A stretch of 64,000 bases of DNA from DATARR01 sp044868005 (GTDB taxonomy: Bacteria > Acidobacteriota > Thermoanaerobaculia > Multivoradales > UBA5704). A program made the translations under genes and the position numbers. Under the pieces are notes generated by a model. The model was not told the DNA's origin and ran no database searches. It was given only the letters and a program-made list of their open reading frames with translations. Position 1 is the stretch's first letter. Each line of letters begins with the position of its first letter. The stretch spans positions 43,007 to 107,006 of the forward strand of contig JBIOVX010000044.1 in the NCBI GenBank assembly GCA_044868005.1. The letters run 5' to 3'. Shown piece after piece: positions 1 through 11,685 of this stretch.

Positions 1-744
1 CAGCAGCGCCGGCCGGTCGCAGCGGATGAGCACCTGCACCGGATGCTGCTCCTCCATCTCGTCGCGCACCTCGGCGATCTCGCCCTCGGCCACCACATAA
101 CCGCCGTTGATCAGCACCACCTGGTCGGAGATCAGATCGACCTCGTGCAGGATGTGGCTGGAGACGATGACGTGCAGCCCGGCGTCCGCCAGCTCGCGGA
201 ACAGGGCGATGGCCTCGGCGCGCGCCATCGGATCGAGGCCGTTGAGCGGCTCGTCGAGCACCAGCACCGAGGGCTGGTGGGCGATGGCCTGGGCGAGCCG
301 CACCCGCTGCCGCATGCCCTTGCTGTAGCCGGCCACCTTGCGCCCGGCGGCGTCGACGAGCCCGGCCCGCTCCAGCGCCTTCCAGGAGAGGGTCTCGGCC
401 TCCCTGGCGGCGAAGCCGTGCACGCGCAGGTAGCCTTCGATGAACTGGTAGCCGGTCAGGCCGGGGGGGAAGGCGTCGTACTGCGAGGCGTAGCCGACCT
501 GGCGGAACAGCCTTTCGGCATCGTCCGGCGGCAGGCCGAGCACGGAGATCCGCCCGCGCGTCGGACGGATCAGCCCCACCATCAGGTTCATCAGCGTCGT
601 CTTGCCCGAGCCGTTCGGACCCACCAGGCCGGTGATGCCGGGCGGGATCGACAGGTTCACCCGGTTGATCCCCAGCACGTCGCCGTAGAACTTCGAGACG
701 TTCTCGAAGACGACGCGGCGGTCCGCGGTCTCGCCGGCGGTCAT
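1..744 (-). CDS. ABC transporter ATP-binding protein (C-terminus beyond window)
   Basis: This is the ATPase of an ABC exporter, powering the membrane protein encoded just upstream. Walker A GPNGSGKTT lies at residues 42-50, the signature YSKGMRQR at about 140-147 and Walker B VLVLDEP at about 160-166, followed by a D-loop and an H-loop (SSHILHEVD). The ATG at 744 overlaps the stop of the permease gene in an ATGA arrangement, so the genes are translationally coupled. The frame runs off the left edge of the window, so only about 248 codons are visible. It is the second ATPase of the operon and is distinct from the one at 1603-2556, so the exporter may use a heterodimer or the operon may encode two pumps. 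The substrate cannot be told from sequence. Confidence 0.93.
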   Translation of the reverse strand, partial: MTAGETADRRVVFENVSKFYGDVLGINRVNLSIPPGITGLVGPNGSGKTTLMNLMVGLIRPTRGRISVLGLPPDDAERLFRQVGYASQYDAFPPGLTGYQFIEGYLRVHGFAAREAETLSWKALERAGLVDAAGRKVAGYSKGMRQRVRLAQAIAHQPSVLVLDEPLNGLDPMARAEAIALFRELADAGLHVIVSSHILHEVDLISDQVVLINGGYVVAEGEIAEVRDEMEEQHPVQVLIRCDRPALL

Positions 745-1602
745 CGCACCACCTCGTAGGCCCGCACGCGGCGGGAGAGCAGCCAGAGGCAGAGGCCGCA
801 GCCGGCGGCGAGCGTCAGCCAGGCCGCCCACAGCGGCACCGCCAGCTTCGAATCGATCTCCAGGCCGAAAAGGGAGTACCAGACGTTCTGCGCCGCCGCC
901 CACAGGGAGAACATCCAGCCCCACCAGGTGTCCAGCGCCTCGTTGAGCGCGCGGGCAAAACCGGAGAAGACGAAGAAGACGATGAGCAACGAGATGCGCG
1001 CCACCGGCTTCCACTTCACCCACGCCGAGACGGCGAGGGCGACGAGCGACAGCACCAGGATCCACACCCAGCTTCCCACGAAGATGGCCGCGGCGATCCT
1101 CAGGTTCTGGCCGAGCCAGCCGGCGCCCTCGAGATAGCTCTGGAAGAGGAAGAGCAACAGGCCCGGAATCCAACTGATCAGCGACAGCAGCACGACGAGC
1201 ACCGTCATCTTGCCCAGCACGTACTCGCTGCGGGTGAACGGCCGCGAGAGATAGAGCGGCAGGCCGTTGTTGCGCAGGTCGGGCGCGATCAGGGCCGGTC
1301 CCACGAAGAGCGACAGCAGAAAACAGAGCCAGCCCTGCCACTCGAGGCCCGAGCGGAAGAACGTGGCGTTGATCGGCAGCGCCTGCTGCAGTTGCTCGAG
1401 CGGCAGGTTGAGGAACTTGAGCGCCGCGAGATTGTGATGCAGGTAGATCATCAGCAGGCCGGCGAACGGCACGGCGAAACAGAAGGTGAAGAAGGCGATG
1501 AAGCCGCGGCTCTGGAAGACCTCGCGAAAGGCGTAGCGCGGCAGGATGAGGAAACGCGACCACGCCGGCGTCAGCGCGCCCTTGTAGCGCCCGTAGTTGC
1601 TC

Positions 1603-1616
<14 letters not shown>
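741..1616 (-). CDS. ABC-2 type transporter permease
   Basis: A 291-residue integral membrane protein with about six hydrophobic segments (around residues 38-60, 105-125, 140-160, 172-200, 210-225 and 255-280), fitting an ABC-2 family permease. A periplasmic or extracytoplasmic stretch follows the first helix. It sits between two ATPase genes, overlapping both (14 bp with the upstream ATPase, 4 bp with the downstream one), so it is the membrane subunit of the same exporter. The N-terminus (MAVYRSNYGRYKGALTP) resembles cytoplasmic leaders of ABC-2 permeases. Substrate unknown. The position behind an ECF sigma/anti-sigma pair suggests envelope-stress or antimicrobial-peptide efflux, but this is inference. 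Confidence 0.85.
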
Positions 1617-2556
<940 letters not shown>

Positions 2557-2583
2557 GGCTGCTCCGGTACCTGGGTGAAGCTT

Positions 2584-5238
2584 CTACTGCGCTCCCGCGT
2601 CTGCGTTCCCCGCACCCGACGCTCCGAAGATGCCGCCGAAACCGGCCAGCGTCCCGAGATTCAGGCCCAGGGGGTTCTGGTTGCTGCCGGCGAAGACGAT
2701 GCGGTCCGCCTCCGCGTAGGCGTAGTAGAGGGTCGGCCCCTGCGCCGCCAGCCACTTGCTGATCTTACCGATCGCCGCCGGCCCTCCCTGCGGGCCGCCC
2801 TTGGCGGGCTCGCCGGGCAGCACCTTGGAGGCCGACTTCGCCAGCGGCGCCACGTTCTGGTAGACCAGAGCCGAGACGTTCACCTGGCCGTCCGGACCCA
2901 GCAGGTCGCGGAACTTGGCCGTGGTGGCGAGAGTCACCCCCGACTCCCGCTGCTGGAGCGTCCGCTCGAGCAGCGCCCGGCTCGGACCCGCGAGCAGGAA
3001 GCCGTCCTCGAACACGTAATGGAGCTCGACCTTGGGCTCGGTACCCTGCAGGGCGTAGAACGTGTGGCCGCCGCTCTCCTCGCGGTTGAGCTGGATGCCG
3101 GCCTTGCCCTCGGCCCGCAGCTCGTCGTTGAGACGCGCCACCGACCGCTCGAGCGTCTGCTGCAGGCGCGCCGGATCATAGACCTCGGCGACCAGCTTCC
3201 ACGAGGGCGTCGGCAGCACCGGCCCGTCGACACCCACGGCGATCTCGCCGCCCAGGGGCGCCGCGAGATCGTTGCGCAGGTCGAAGCCGTGCTTGCTCTG
3301 CGCCTCCGCCAGCTCGCTGGCGAACTCCGGGTTGACGGCGAGCAGCTCGTCGAGAATCGTCACGGGACTCTTTACGACGAAGGCCGCCGCAAGGTTTGCG
3401 TCAGGAGAGAAAAAGCTCAAGCTCCCCATCGGCGCCGGCGCGGCGATCCACGAGGCGACTCCCCGCCGCGGCTGATCGAAGGTCAGGGCGGCGCGGGTCT
3501 CGGCCCGGCCGTCGATCTCGCGGCGGTTGACGATGAATTGGTCGAGGTCGAGGATGCCGAGCTTCTCGGCCATCTGCCGCGAGTCCGTGGGCTCCTTCTC
3601 CTGGCTCTTGCGCACCAGCGTGTGCAGATCGGCCGCGAACAGCCAGCCGGCGCCGTCGCGGTAATCCTGAGCGATGCGGCCGTGGAAGCTCGTGTTGGTG
3701 AACGGGTTGTTACCCCCGGCGGCGAGCGCCGCCGCCTCGCGCAGCTCGGCGACGTCGGGTGAGGCGATGAGCAGGCCGTCGTGGATGTAGAACAGCATGC
3801 CGGCGTTCTCGGGAGCGGCCGCGAGATCGTCCACGATCCGCACCGGCTTGCCCTCGCCGGAGCCGTGGCTCGCGATCTCCTGCTCGAGGGTGGCGCGGAA
3901 GGACGCCTCGTTGGTGACCTCGGCGAGCAGCACCGGCGCACAGTCGTCGTCCTTGCCGGCCGCCATCGCCACCGCCACCTCGTCGCCCAGGTAGCGGCCG
4001 AGGGCGCCGATCTTCTCGATCATGTCGTGGAACTTCCCCTCGTTGCCGGTCGAGCGCAGCGTCTCGCCCCACCACTGGGCGAGCGACGGGCTCTCGGCGA
4101 TCTTCTGGTCGAGGATGCGCTGGGTCTCGCCGAGGCTGCGGGAGAGGTTCGGCAGCGCGATCCACACCGTCGTCCCCGCGGGAGCGAGGTCCAGCAGCCG
4201 GGTCGAGTAGCGCAGCCCGGGCCGGTCCACCTGCGCGTCGATCTCCTTGCCCAGAGCCGTCAGCTCGGCCAGCAATTCGTCGTACTGCTTGGCGTTGCGG
4301 CTCCAGGCGATCTCCTCGCGGATCGGCACCTGCGAGACGCTGGCATGGGTCGTCACCTGGTCGCCCGGATGGAGCACCGACTCGCTGCGCGCCTGCTTGA
4401 CCCGCACCTCGCCCTCGATCACCGATACGCGGGCGCCCTTGGTGCCGGAGTTGACGGAGAAGATCGTGCCGGTCACCGAGACCAGCGCGTCGCGGGTCTC
4501 GACGAACAGGTGCCGGTTCCGCTGCTTGGCGGCCTGCACGATGACCCTGCCGCGCGCCAGCTCGATGGTGTTGCCCTTGCGGCTGGCGTCGAGCGCGAAG
4601 CTGGCCCGCTCGCCCATCTCGATCCGCGAGCCGTCGGCCATGCGCACCACCGCCGTCGAGCCCTTGGCCGTACGGATCTCCTCGCCCTCGTCGATCATGG
4701 CGCCGGCGGTGAGCGGACGGCTGGAGTCGTCCGCCACCCGGTACAGGGTGCCGTCCACGGACTCGATGCTGGCCATGCGGGAGCCGCCGGCCATCATTTC
4801 CTGGATCATCAGCACCAGGCCGAAGCCGAGCGCCACCACCAGCATGGCGGCGAGCGGCAGCCACACCCGGCGGTCGCGGACCCACGGCTGCGAGGCCGCC
4901 GGCCGCGGCGCCGCCACCTGGCGGCCCTCGCGGGCCTCGCGGAGGGCCCGGCGGCAGGGCACGCAGCTCCGCGTATGGTCCTCGACGAGCAGCGCGCGCG
5001 CCGGGGACAGCTCACCCCGCAGGTAGGCGGGGATCAGGGACTGGAAGTCTTCGCAGCCGTGCAGGCTGCCGGCGGCCGGAGCGGCCGCGGCCATCGCCGG
5101 TGCCGGAGCTTCGGCGGCTTGCAGCCGCGCCCAGACGCGGGCCGCAGCCGCCTCGACCTGCTGCGGGTCGACCGGCTCGTTCGCCACTTGGGCGACAGCT
5201 TCGTCCAGGAGGTCTTCGTTCTTCTTGAACAGGCTCAT
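2584..5238 (-). CDS. Zinc-finger / FecR-domain membrane protein, probable anti-sigma factor
   Basis: An 884-residue protein with at least three parts. Residues 55-100 hold an anti-sigma zinc-finger pattern (C62, H88, C92, C95; HTRSCVPC). Residues 126-146 are one transmembrane helix. Residues 155-305 form a FecR-like beta domain (ADGSRIEMGERASFAL, SVTGTIFSVNSG). The remaining roughly 570 residues form an extracytoplasmic region, with a C-terminal part resembling DUF3352-type repeats (ALVYQNVAPLAK, LYYAYAEADRIVF). The start overlaps the sigma-factor stop by 4 bp, the normal layout of sigma/anti-sigma pairs. The zinc finger probably holds the sigma factor, while the outer FecR part senses a signal. 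The long C-terminal region is unusual for an anti-sigma factor. No TonB receptor lies nearby; the ABC exporter is the likely regulated output. Confidence 0.8.
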   Translation of the reverse strand: MSLFKKNEDLLDEAVAQVANEPVDPQQVEAAAARVWARLQAAEAPAPAMAAAAPAAGSLHGCEDFQSLIPAYLRGELSPARALLVEDHTRSCVPCRRALREAREGRQVAAPRPAASQPWVRDRRVWLPLAAMLVVALGFGLVLMIQEMMAGGSRMASIESVDGTLYRVADDSSRPLTAGAMIDEGEEIRTAKGSTAVVRMADGSRIEMGERASFALDASRKGNTIELARGRVIVQAAKQRNRHLFVETRDALVSVTGTIFSVNSGTKGARVSVIEGEVRVKQARSESVLHPGDQVTTHASVSQVPIREEIAWSRNAKQYDELLAELTALGKEIDAQVDRPGLRYSTRLLDLAPAGTTVWIALPNLSRSLGETQRILDQKIAESPSLAQWWGETLRSTGNEGKFHDMIEKIGALGRYLGDEVAVAMAAGKDDDCAPVLLAEVTNEASFRATLEQEIASHGSGEGKPVRIVDDLAAAPENAGMLFYIHDGLLIASPDVAELREAAALAAGGNNPFTNTSFHGRIAQDYRDGAGWLFAADLHTLVRKSQEKEPTDSRQMAEKLGILDLDQFIVNRREIDGRAETRAALTFDQPRRGVASWIAAPAPMGSLSFFSPDANLAAAFVVKSPVTILDELLAVNPEFASELAEAQSKHGFDLRNDLAAPLGGEIAVGVDGPVLPTPSWKLVAEVYDPARLQQTLERSVARLNDELRAEGKAGIQLNREESGGHTFYALQGTEPKVELHYVFEDGFLLAGPSRALLERTLQQRESGVTLATTAKFRDLLGPDGQVNVSALVYQNVAPLAKSASKVLPGEPAKGGPQGGPAAIGKISKWLAAQGPTLYYAYAEADRIVFAGSNQNPLGLNLGTLAGFGGIFGASGAGNADAGAQ

Positions 5239-5816
5239 GACGGTTCTCCTTCAAGCGACCCCAGCTCCGCCTGGAGCCGGTGCCGCGCGCGATGCAGTAG
5301 TACGGCGATGGAGGTCTGGGAGGCGCCGAGCAGGCGGGCGATCTCCAGGTTGCCCATCCCTTCGAGGTAGCGGAGCGTGAAGATCTCGGCCTGGCGAGGG
5401 GAGAGACGCGCCATCGCCTGCCGCAACCGGCTTTTCAGCTCGCGGTTGCCGCGGGCGCGCTCGGGACCCAGTTCCGACCGGTCCTCGAGGGTCTCTTCGA
5501 CTTCCTCCATGTCGACCCTGCGGGAGCGCTTGCGCCGCCGCATCAGGTCCAGCGCGGCGTTGACCGCCGCCCGGTGGAGGTAGCTCCCCGCGCTCTCCGA
5601 GAGATCCGGCTGCTCCTCTCGCCGCAGGAGTCGGGTGAATACGGTCTGCAATACGTCCTCCGCGTCCATGGCGTCGCCGGTGATCCGGTACGCCGCGCGG
5701 TAAACCGCCCCGTGATGCTCCCGGAACAATGCTTCCAGGGCGTCCGGGGGATTGTCGAGCGGTCTGTCGTAGGCTGCAGCTTGCACGCCTCCTGCCCTCC
5801 TTTCTCCTTCGCCCAT
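5235..5816 (-). CDS. ECF-type RNA polymerase sigma factor
   Basis: A 193-residue sigma-70 family factor. Region 2 spans about residues 25-95 (ALFREHHGAVYRAAYRITG, DAEDVLQTVFTRLL). Region 4 spans about 130-185 (RLSPRQAEIFTLRYLEGMGN, then the recognition helix region IARLLGASQTSIAVLLHRAR). No regions 1.1 or 3 are present, so it is an ECF-type factor. GGGAGGTG sits 9 nt before the ATG at 5816. Its stop overlaps the start of the FecR/zinc-finger gene, so the pair is co-translated. Its likely targets include its own operon. Confidence 0.93.
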   Translation of the reverse strand: MGEGERRAGGVQAAAYDRPLDNPPDALEALFREHHGAVYRAAYRITGDAMDAEDVLQTVFTRLLRREEQPDLSESAGSYLHRAAVNAALDLMRRRKRSRRVDMEEVEETLEDRSELGPERARGNRELKSRLRQAMARLSPRQAEIFTLRYLEGMGNLEIARLLGASQTSIAVLLHRARHRLQAELGSLEGEPS

Positions 5817-5868
5817 GGAAACGCACCTCCCAGCGATTTCTTACAGGGTACTCCGAATCGGGGCGGTG

Positions 5869-6014
5869 TGCCCTCCGAAGCCCTCACCACCCCGGCCCTC
5901 CTCTCCCAGAGGGAGAGGAGGGAGAACTACGGCTAAGACGTTTCCTCTCTTGGTTTTGTTCCCCTCTCTCCCCCCGGGAGAGAGGGGTTAGGGGAGTGAG
6001 GGCATCGGAGGGCA
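5869..6014. repeat. Degenerate inverted repeat, 'TGCCCTCCGA' family
   Basis: The 219-bp gap between the sigma factor and the response regulator is filled by an imperfect inverted repeat. The left arm starts TGCCCTCCGAAGCCCTCACC at 5869. The right arm ends near 6014 with the reverse complement TGCCCTCCGATGCCCTCACT. Both arms continue into C/T-rich CCCTCTCTCCC tracts. The same arm sequence occurs as a perfect 55-bp inverted repeat at 62384-62558, so this is an older, diverged copy of one dispersed element. No ORF inside it looks like a protein. Confidence 0.75.
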
Positions 6015-6035
6015 TGCCGGCGAAGATTCACAGAC

Positions 6036-6418
6036 TCATTGGGACGCTTTCGCGAGGTACTCGGCGACGAGCTGCGGAAACTTGCGGGTGTCGATGGGCT
6101 TGGCGATGTAGCCGTCGCAGCCGGCGGCGAGCACCCTCTCCTGGTCGCCCTTCATGGCGTAGGCGGTGAGGCCGAGGATGACGACGCCGCGCATCGCGGG
6201 ATCGGCGCGGAGCCGACGCGTCAGCGCGAGGCCGTCCATGCCGGGGAGCTGGATGTCCATCAGGATCAGCCGGGGCGTGAGCTCCCGCAGCACGGCCAGC
6301 GCTTCCTCGGCGTCGCCGGCGCTGCGCACCTCATAACCCTGCGAGGAGAGCAGGACCTTGACGAGCTTGAGGTTCACCGGGTTGTCGTCGACGATCAGGA
6401 TGGCTTCGCCGGCCATGG

Positions 6419-6422
<4 letters not shown>
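6036..6422 (-). CDS. Single-domain response regulator (CheY/DivK-like)
   Basis: A 128-residue receiver domain without an output domain. The acidic pocket is VDDN (residues 11-14), the phospho-acceptor is D56 in LILMDIQLPGMDG, the conserved Thr is in GLTAYAM and the conserved Lys is K108 in IAKPID. The GTG at 6422 overlaps the histidine-kinase stop (GTGA) and has GGAGGGG upstream; an ATG two codons later (6416) is an alternative. It lies immediately downstream of a hybrid kinase, so it is probably the terminal or diffusible receiver of that phosphorelay. Confidence 0.93.
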
Positions 6423-8389
<1,967 letters not shown>

Positions 8390-8467
8390 ACGTCGCCGGC
8401 CGCTTGAATGCGCGCCGGATATAATTTTAGCGTCCGATACACCGCGGCCACAAATTGAGGCGTCTCG

Positions 8468-9830
8468 ATGCAAGCCAGCCCCGCCCTGCTCGTGCTTCTC
8501 CTCATCGCCGTACCAGCGACCGCCGCCGGTCCATCGCCGGCGTCCGCCCCCGTGAACCGCGCCGAAATGGCCGGGCGGGTGCGCGACGAGATGCTCCATG
8601 CCTGGCGGGCCTACGAGAAACACGCCTGGGGCCACGACGAGCTCCGCCCCCTCAGCCAGCAGCCTCGCGACTGGCACGGCGAGTCCTTGCTGATGACGCC
8701 GGTGGACGCCCTGGACACGCTGCTCCTGATGGGACTCAAGGACGAGGCGGAGAAGACCAAGGGGCTCATCGTCGACAAGCTCTCCTTCGACAAGGACAAT
8801 CGAGGTCAAGAACTTCGAGATCACCATCCGCCTGCTGGGCGGGCTGCTCTCGGGCTACCAGATGACCGGCGACGCGCGCCTCTTGCGCCTCGCCGAGGAC
8901 CTCGGCACGCGCCTCCTCCCCGCCTTCGGCTCGCCGACCGGCATGCCCTACATGTACGTCAACCTGAAGACGGGCAAGACCTCCGGCGTCCGCTCCAACC
9001 CGGCGGAGATCGGCACGCTGCTCCTCGAATTCGGCACCCTGGCGCGGCTCACCGGCAAGCCCGTCTTCTACGACAAGGCCAAGAACGCCCTCGTCCAGCT
9101 CTACGACCGCCGCTCGAAGCTCGGCCTCGTGGGCGAGGAGATCGACGTCGAGACCGGCCGCTGGGTGAGCCCGGCGAGCCACGTGGGCGGCGGCATCGAC
9201 TCCTACTACGAATACCTCCTCAAGTGCTCGCTGCTCTTCGGCGACGAGGACTGCGGCCGCATGTGGCGGGAGAGCCGCCGGGCGCTCGACCGCCGGCTGG
9301 CCGACGAGGCTCCCTCAGGGTTGTGGTACGGGCAGGTGGACATGAACACGGGAAAGCGCACGGCCAGGGAGTTCGGAGCCCTGCACGCCTTCCTGCCGGC
9401 CGTCCTCGCGCTCGGCGGCGACCTCGGCCGCGCGCGCCGGCTGCAGGATTCGGCCTACAAGATGTGGAACCTCAGCGGCATCGAGCCCGAGGTCCTCGAC
9501 TACCGCGCGATGAAGGTCACCTCTCCCGGCTACCCACTGCGGCCGGAGATCATGGAGTCGGCCTACACTCTCTACCGCGCCACGAAAGATCCGCGCTACC
9601 TGGAGATGGGGAAGACCTTCTTCGAGGGGCTCGTCACCCACTGCCGCACCGGCGCCGGCTACACGGTCTTGAAGGACGTCACGACCAAGGAGAAGGGCGA
9701 TCTGATGCCCAGCTACTTCCTGGCCGAGACGCTCAAGTACCTGTACCTGCTGTTCGCCCCCGAAGACACGCTGGATTTCAAGCGGGTGGTGTTCAACACC
9801 GAGGCGCATCCGCTGCGGCGGACCTGGTAG
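8468..9830 (+). CDS. GH47 family alpha-1,2-mannosidase, one-base frameshift
   Basis: The protein is a glycoside hydrolase family 47 (class I alpha-1,2-mannosidase) enzyme with a signal peptide (LLVLLLIAVPATAAG). Family motifs are ESLLMTPVDALDTLLLMGL in the first part, and GGGIDSYYEYLLKCSLLFGD and GYPLRPEIMESAYTLYRAT in the second. The reading frame breaks near 8798: the first frame reads ...LSFDKD and the next frame continues I-E-V-K-N-F-E-I-T-I-R-L-L-G-G. Deleting one A from the AA at 8798-8799 restores a single 453-codon gene of normal GH47 length. A TATAAT lies at 8419-8424. GH47 is mainly eukaryotic, with few bacterial members. The break may be a sequencing or assembly error or a recent mutation. 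Confidence 0.85.
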
Positions 9831-9843
9831 GAAGAGCAGCCGC

Positions 9844-10851
9844 TCAGCTTCGATCCGCCTCCACCGCCTCCACGAACTCGTCCAGGATGTGGTTGAACAC
9901 CTCCGGGCGGTCCATCATCACCCAGTGGCCGGTGCCCGGCATGAGGCGTGTGGGTAGGGCGGGGAGGAGGTTGTGCAGGCTGTAGGGCAGCCGGTTCATG
10001 TCGCTGACGATGGAGAGCCGCGGTCCCGGATAGCGCGCGAGCGCCGGCAGCGGCGCGTAATGCAGGGAGCCTTCGACGGCGGGCACGACCGCGCCTTCGT
10101 GGGTGAGCCGGAGGTCCTCGAGCACCCAGCGGCAGGCGTCGGGATCGCCGCCGACCACGAGCTGGCGGAAGTAGGACTCGAGCTCGCCCAGGGGATCGGC
10201 GCGCAGGGCGTCGAGGAACGAGCGGAATTCCGCTTCGGGCACGCGGCTCATGTCGCCGTTGGGATCGACGAGCAGGAGGCCGGCGACGCGCTCGGGATGG
10301 CGGCTCGCGTACTCGATGGCCACCGCCGAGCCGAGGCTGTGGCCGGCGAGGATGAAGCGGCGCAGGCCGAGCTGGTCGGCGGCGGCCGCCACGTCGCCAG
10401 CCATGCCGGCGATCGAGTAGTCGCCGTCCTCCGCCGGATCGGACTCGCCGTGTCCGCGCAAATCGACGGCCGCGGCGCGGCGGTGCCGCCGCAGGTGGTC
10501 GAGTTGGAGCGCCCACTGGCCGCCGTTGCCCGCCAGGCTGTGGAGAAAGAGCACCGGCACCGCGTCCGCGGGCTCGGTGCCGCCGCCGTCCCTTACGTAG
10601 AGGTTGCCGGCGGGACCGGCGATCCAGAGCGCCTCGCCCGGCGCCGCCGCGGGCGGCTCGGGCTCCGGAGCTTTCGGCTCCGGCTCGGGTCCTTCCGGCT
10701 CGGGTCTGAGCTCCTCCGGAGTCCACCGCCGCAGGCCCGCCAGAGCGCTCGCCAGCGCTCCGAGCATGAACAGGCCGAGCAGCGACCAGAACAGCCCCCG
10801 GCCGCGCCGCCGCCGTGGATAGCTGGACCTCCGTAGCCGTCTCGAGCTCAT
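9844..10851 (-). CDS. Membrane-anchored alpha/beta hydrolase
   Basis: A 335-residue alpha/beta hydrolase. An Arg-rich N-terminus precedes one transmembrane helix (LFWSLLGLFMLGALASALAG) and a Pro/Glu-rich linker with repeated EPEP-type pairs. The hydrolase fold then begins (VPVLFLHSLAGNGGQW for the oxyanion region, LAGHSLGSA for the nucleophile elbow), with the catalytic His probably in GTGHWVMMDRPEVF near the C-terminus. The ATG at 10851 was preferred over one seven codons upstream because GGGGGAGG lies directly before it. It is convergent with the GH47 gene. Substrate unknown; the anchor places the domain outside the membrane. Confidence 0.85.
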   Translation of the reverse strand: MSSRRLRRSSYPRRRRGRGLFWSLLGLFMLGALASALAGLRRWTPEELRPEPEGPEPEPKAPEPEPPAAAPGEALWIAGPAGNLYVRDGGGTEPADAVPVLFLHSLAGNGGQWALQLDHLRRHRRAAAVDLRGHGESDPAEDGDYSIAGMAGDVAAAADQLGLRRFILAGHSLGSAVAIEYASRHPERVAGLLLVDPNGDMSRVPEAEFRSFLDALRADPLGELESYFRQLVVGGDPDACRWVLEDLRLTHEGAVVPAVEGSLHYAPLPALARYPGPRLSIVSDMNRLPYSLHNLLPALPTRLMPGTGHWVMMDRPEVFNHILDEFVEAVEADRS

Positions 10852-10981
10852 CGCATCCTCCCCCTGGCGCAACCTAACACGCCCGGCCCGCCGAAAAAAG
10901 GTGAGCGATAAACCCGAGTTTTTACGTCTTTATAGGCTGGCGCGAAATCCATTCCGGACGCGGCCAGTCGCGGAGGTAATC

Positions 10982-11548
10982 TTGACCCGCTATACGCAGG
11001 CCTTCGAGGACATGTTGCGGACGCACTTTTTCGATTTCCTGGAGCTCGTCGAGCCGGGGTTCATCGCGAGGCTCGGGGTGGAGGGCGTGCTCTTCTCCTG
11101 CCCCGGCGAGCTCGCTCATTGGCCCGAGGAGGAGCGGCGCGATCTCGGTCTGCTGGCCGAGGTGCTGACCCGCCGCGGCGAGTGGCAGACGATCCTGGTC
11201 CAGGTCGAGGCGGAGGCCGGCGATCCGGCGCGATTGGAAGAGAAGCTCCTCAACTGGTACCTGCGCCTCGCCGTCGAAGACCGCGAGCCGTTGCGCATGA
11301 TCGTCGTCCATCTGCGCGGCGGCAGGCCGGGGGTGAGCGTGCGGTGGATCGTCGACGAGGTGGACGGCGAGGAGCTGCTGCGCGTCCCCTATCTCGCCTT
11401 CGGCCTGGAGGAGTGCCGCGCCGAGGACTTCCTCCTCAAGCCGCAGCCGCTGGCCTGGGCCCTCGCCGCGCTCATGCGGCCGTCGCGGCGCAACCGGGCG
11501 GCACACACGCGGGCTTGCCTGCGCCGCATCGCGGGCTGGCCATGCTGA
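10982..11548 (+). CDS. Rpn-like PD-(D/E)XK nuclease family protein
   Basis: A 188-residue protein resembling the Rpn/'transposase-like' nuclease family. It has an N-terminal FEDMLRTHFFDFLELVEPGF region, a core strand with acidic residues (TILVQVEAEAG) and the following helix EEKLLNWYLRLAVEDREPLRMIVVHLRGG. The TTG at 10982 was chosen because GGAGGT (10972-10977) sits 4 nt ahead. The frame is open back to a GTG at 10901 without a ribosome site. Family members promote RecA-independent recombination or are remnants of mobile DNA. Catalytic residues cannot be assigned firmly, so activity is uncertain. Confidence 0.65.
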   Translation: MTRYTQAFEDMLRTHFFDFLELVEPGFIARLGVEGVLFSCPGELAHWPEEERRDLGLLAEVLTRRGEWQTILVQVEAEAGDPARLEEKLLNWYLRLAVEDREPLRMIVVHLRGGRPGVSVRWIVDEVDGEELLRVPYLAFGLEECRAEDFLLKPQPLAWALAALMRPSRRNRAAHTRACLRRIAGWPC

Positions 11549-11568
11549 GGCGGCCGGGTGACGAAGGG

Positions 11569-11598
11569 TTGACAGGGATATTGAGGGTTGTGTATCAA
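11569..11598 (+). promoter_or_regulatory. Putative sigma-70 promoter of the transglycosylase gene
   Basis: TTGACA at 11569-11574 and TATCAA at 11593-11598 are separated by 18 nt, in the 137-bp gap before the TTG start at 11686. The -35 box is perfect and the -10 box matches four of six positions. Confidence 0.5.
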
Positions 11599-11685
11599 TC
11601 CCCCGCCCAGCCGGCAGTACCCAAGGTTCGGAGCAGCGTCGCCTGCTCGTCCCATCGATGTGAGCTCGTCAGACGGGAGGCACGT

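Noticed and set aside
8790..8812. Programmed frameshift in the GH47 gene
   Set aside because: No slippery heptamer, stimulatory pseudoknot or Shine-Dalgarno-like element is visible; a one-base insertion explains it.
8390..8827. N-terminal extension of the hybrid histidine kinase
   Set aside because: The open frame overlaps the divergent GH47 gene and the residues read like antisense; the PAS domain begins right after the ATG at 8389.
10901..10981. Upstream GTG start for the Rpn-like gene
   Set aside because: No ribosome site, and the added residues do not look like the family; the TTG at 10982 has GGAGGT at the right distance.
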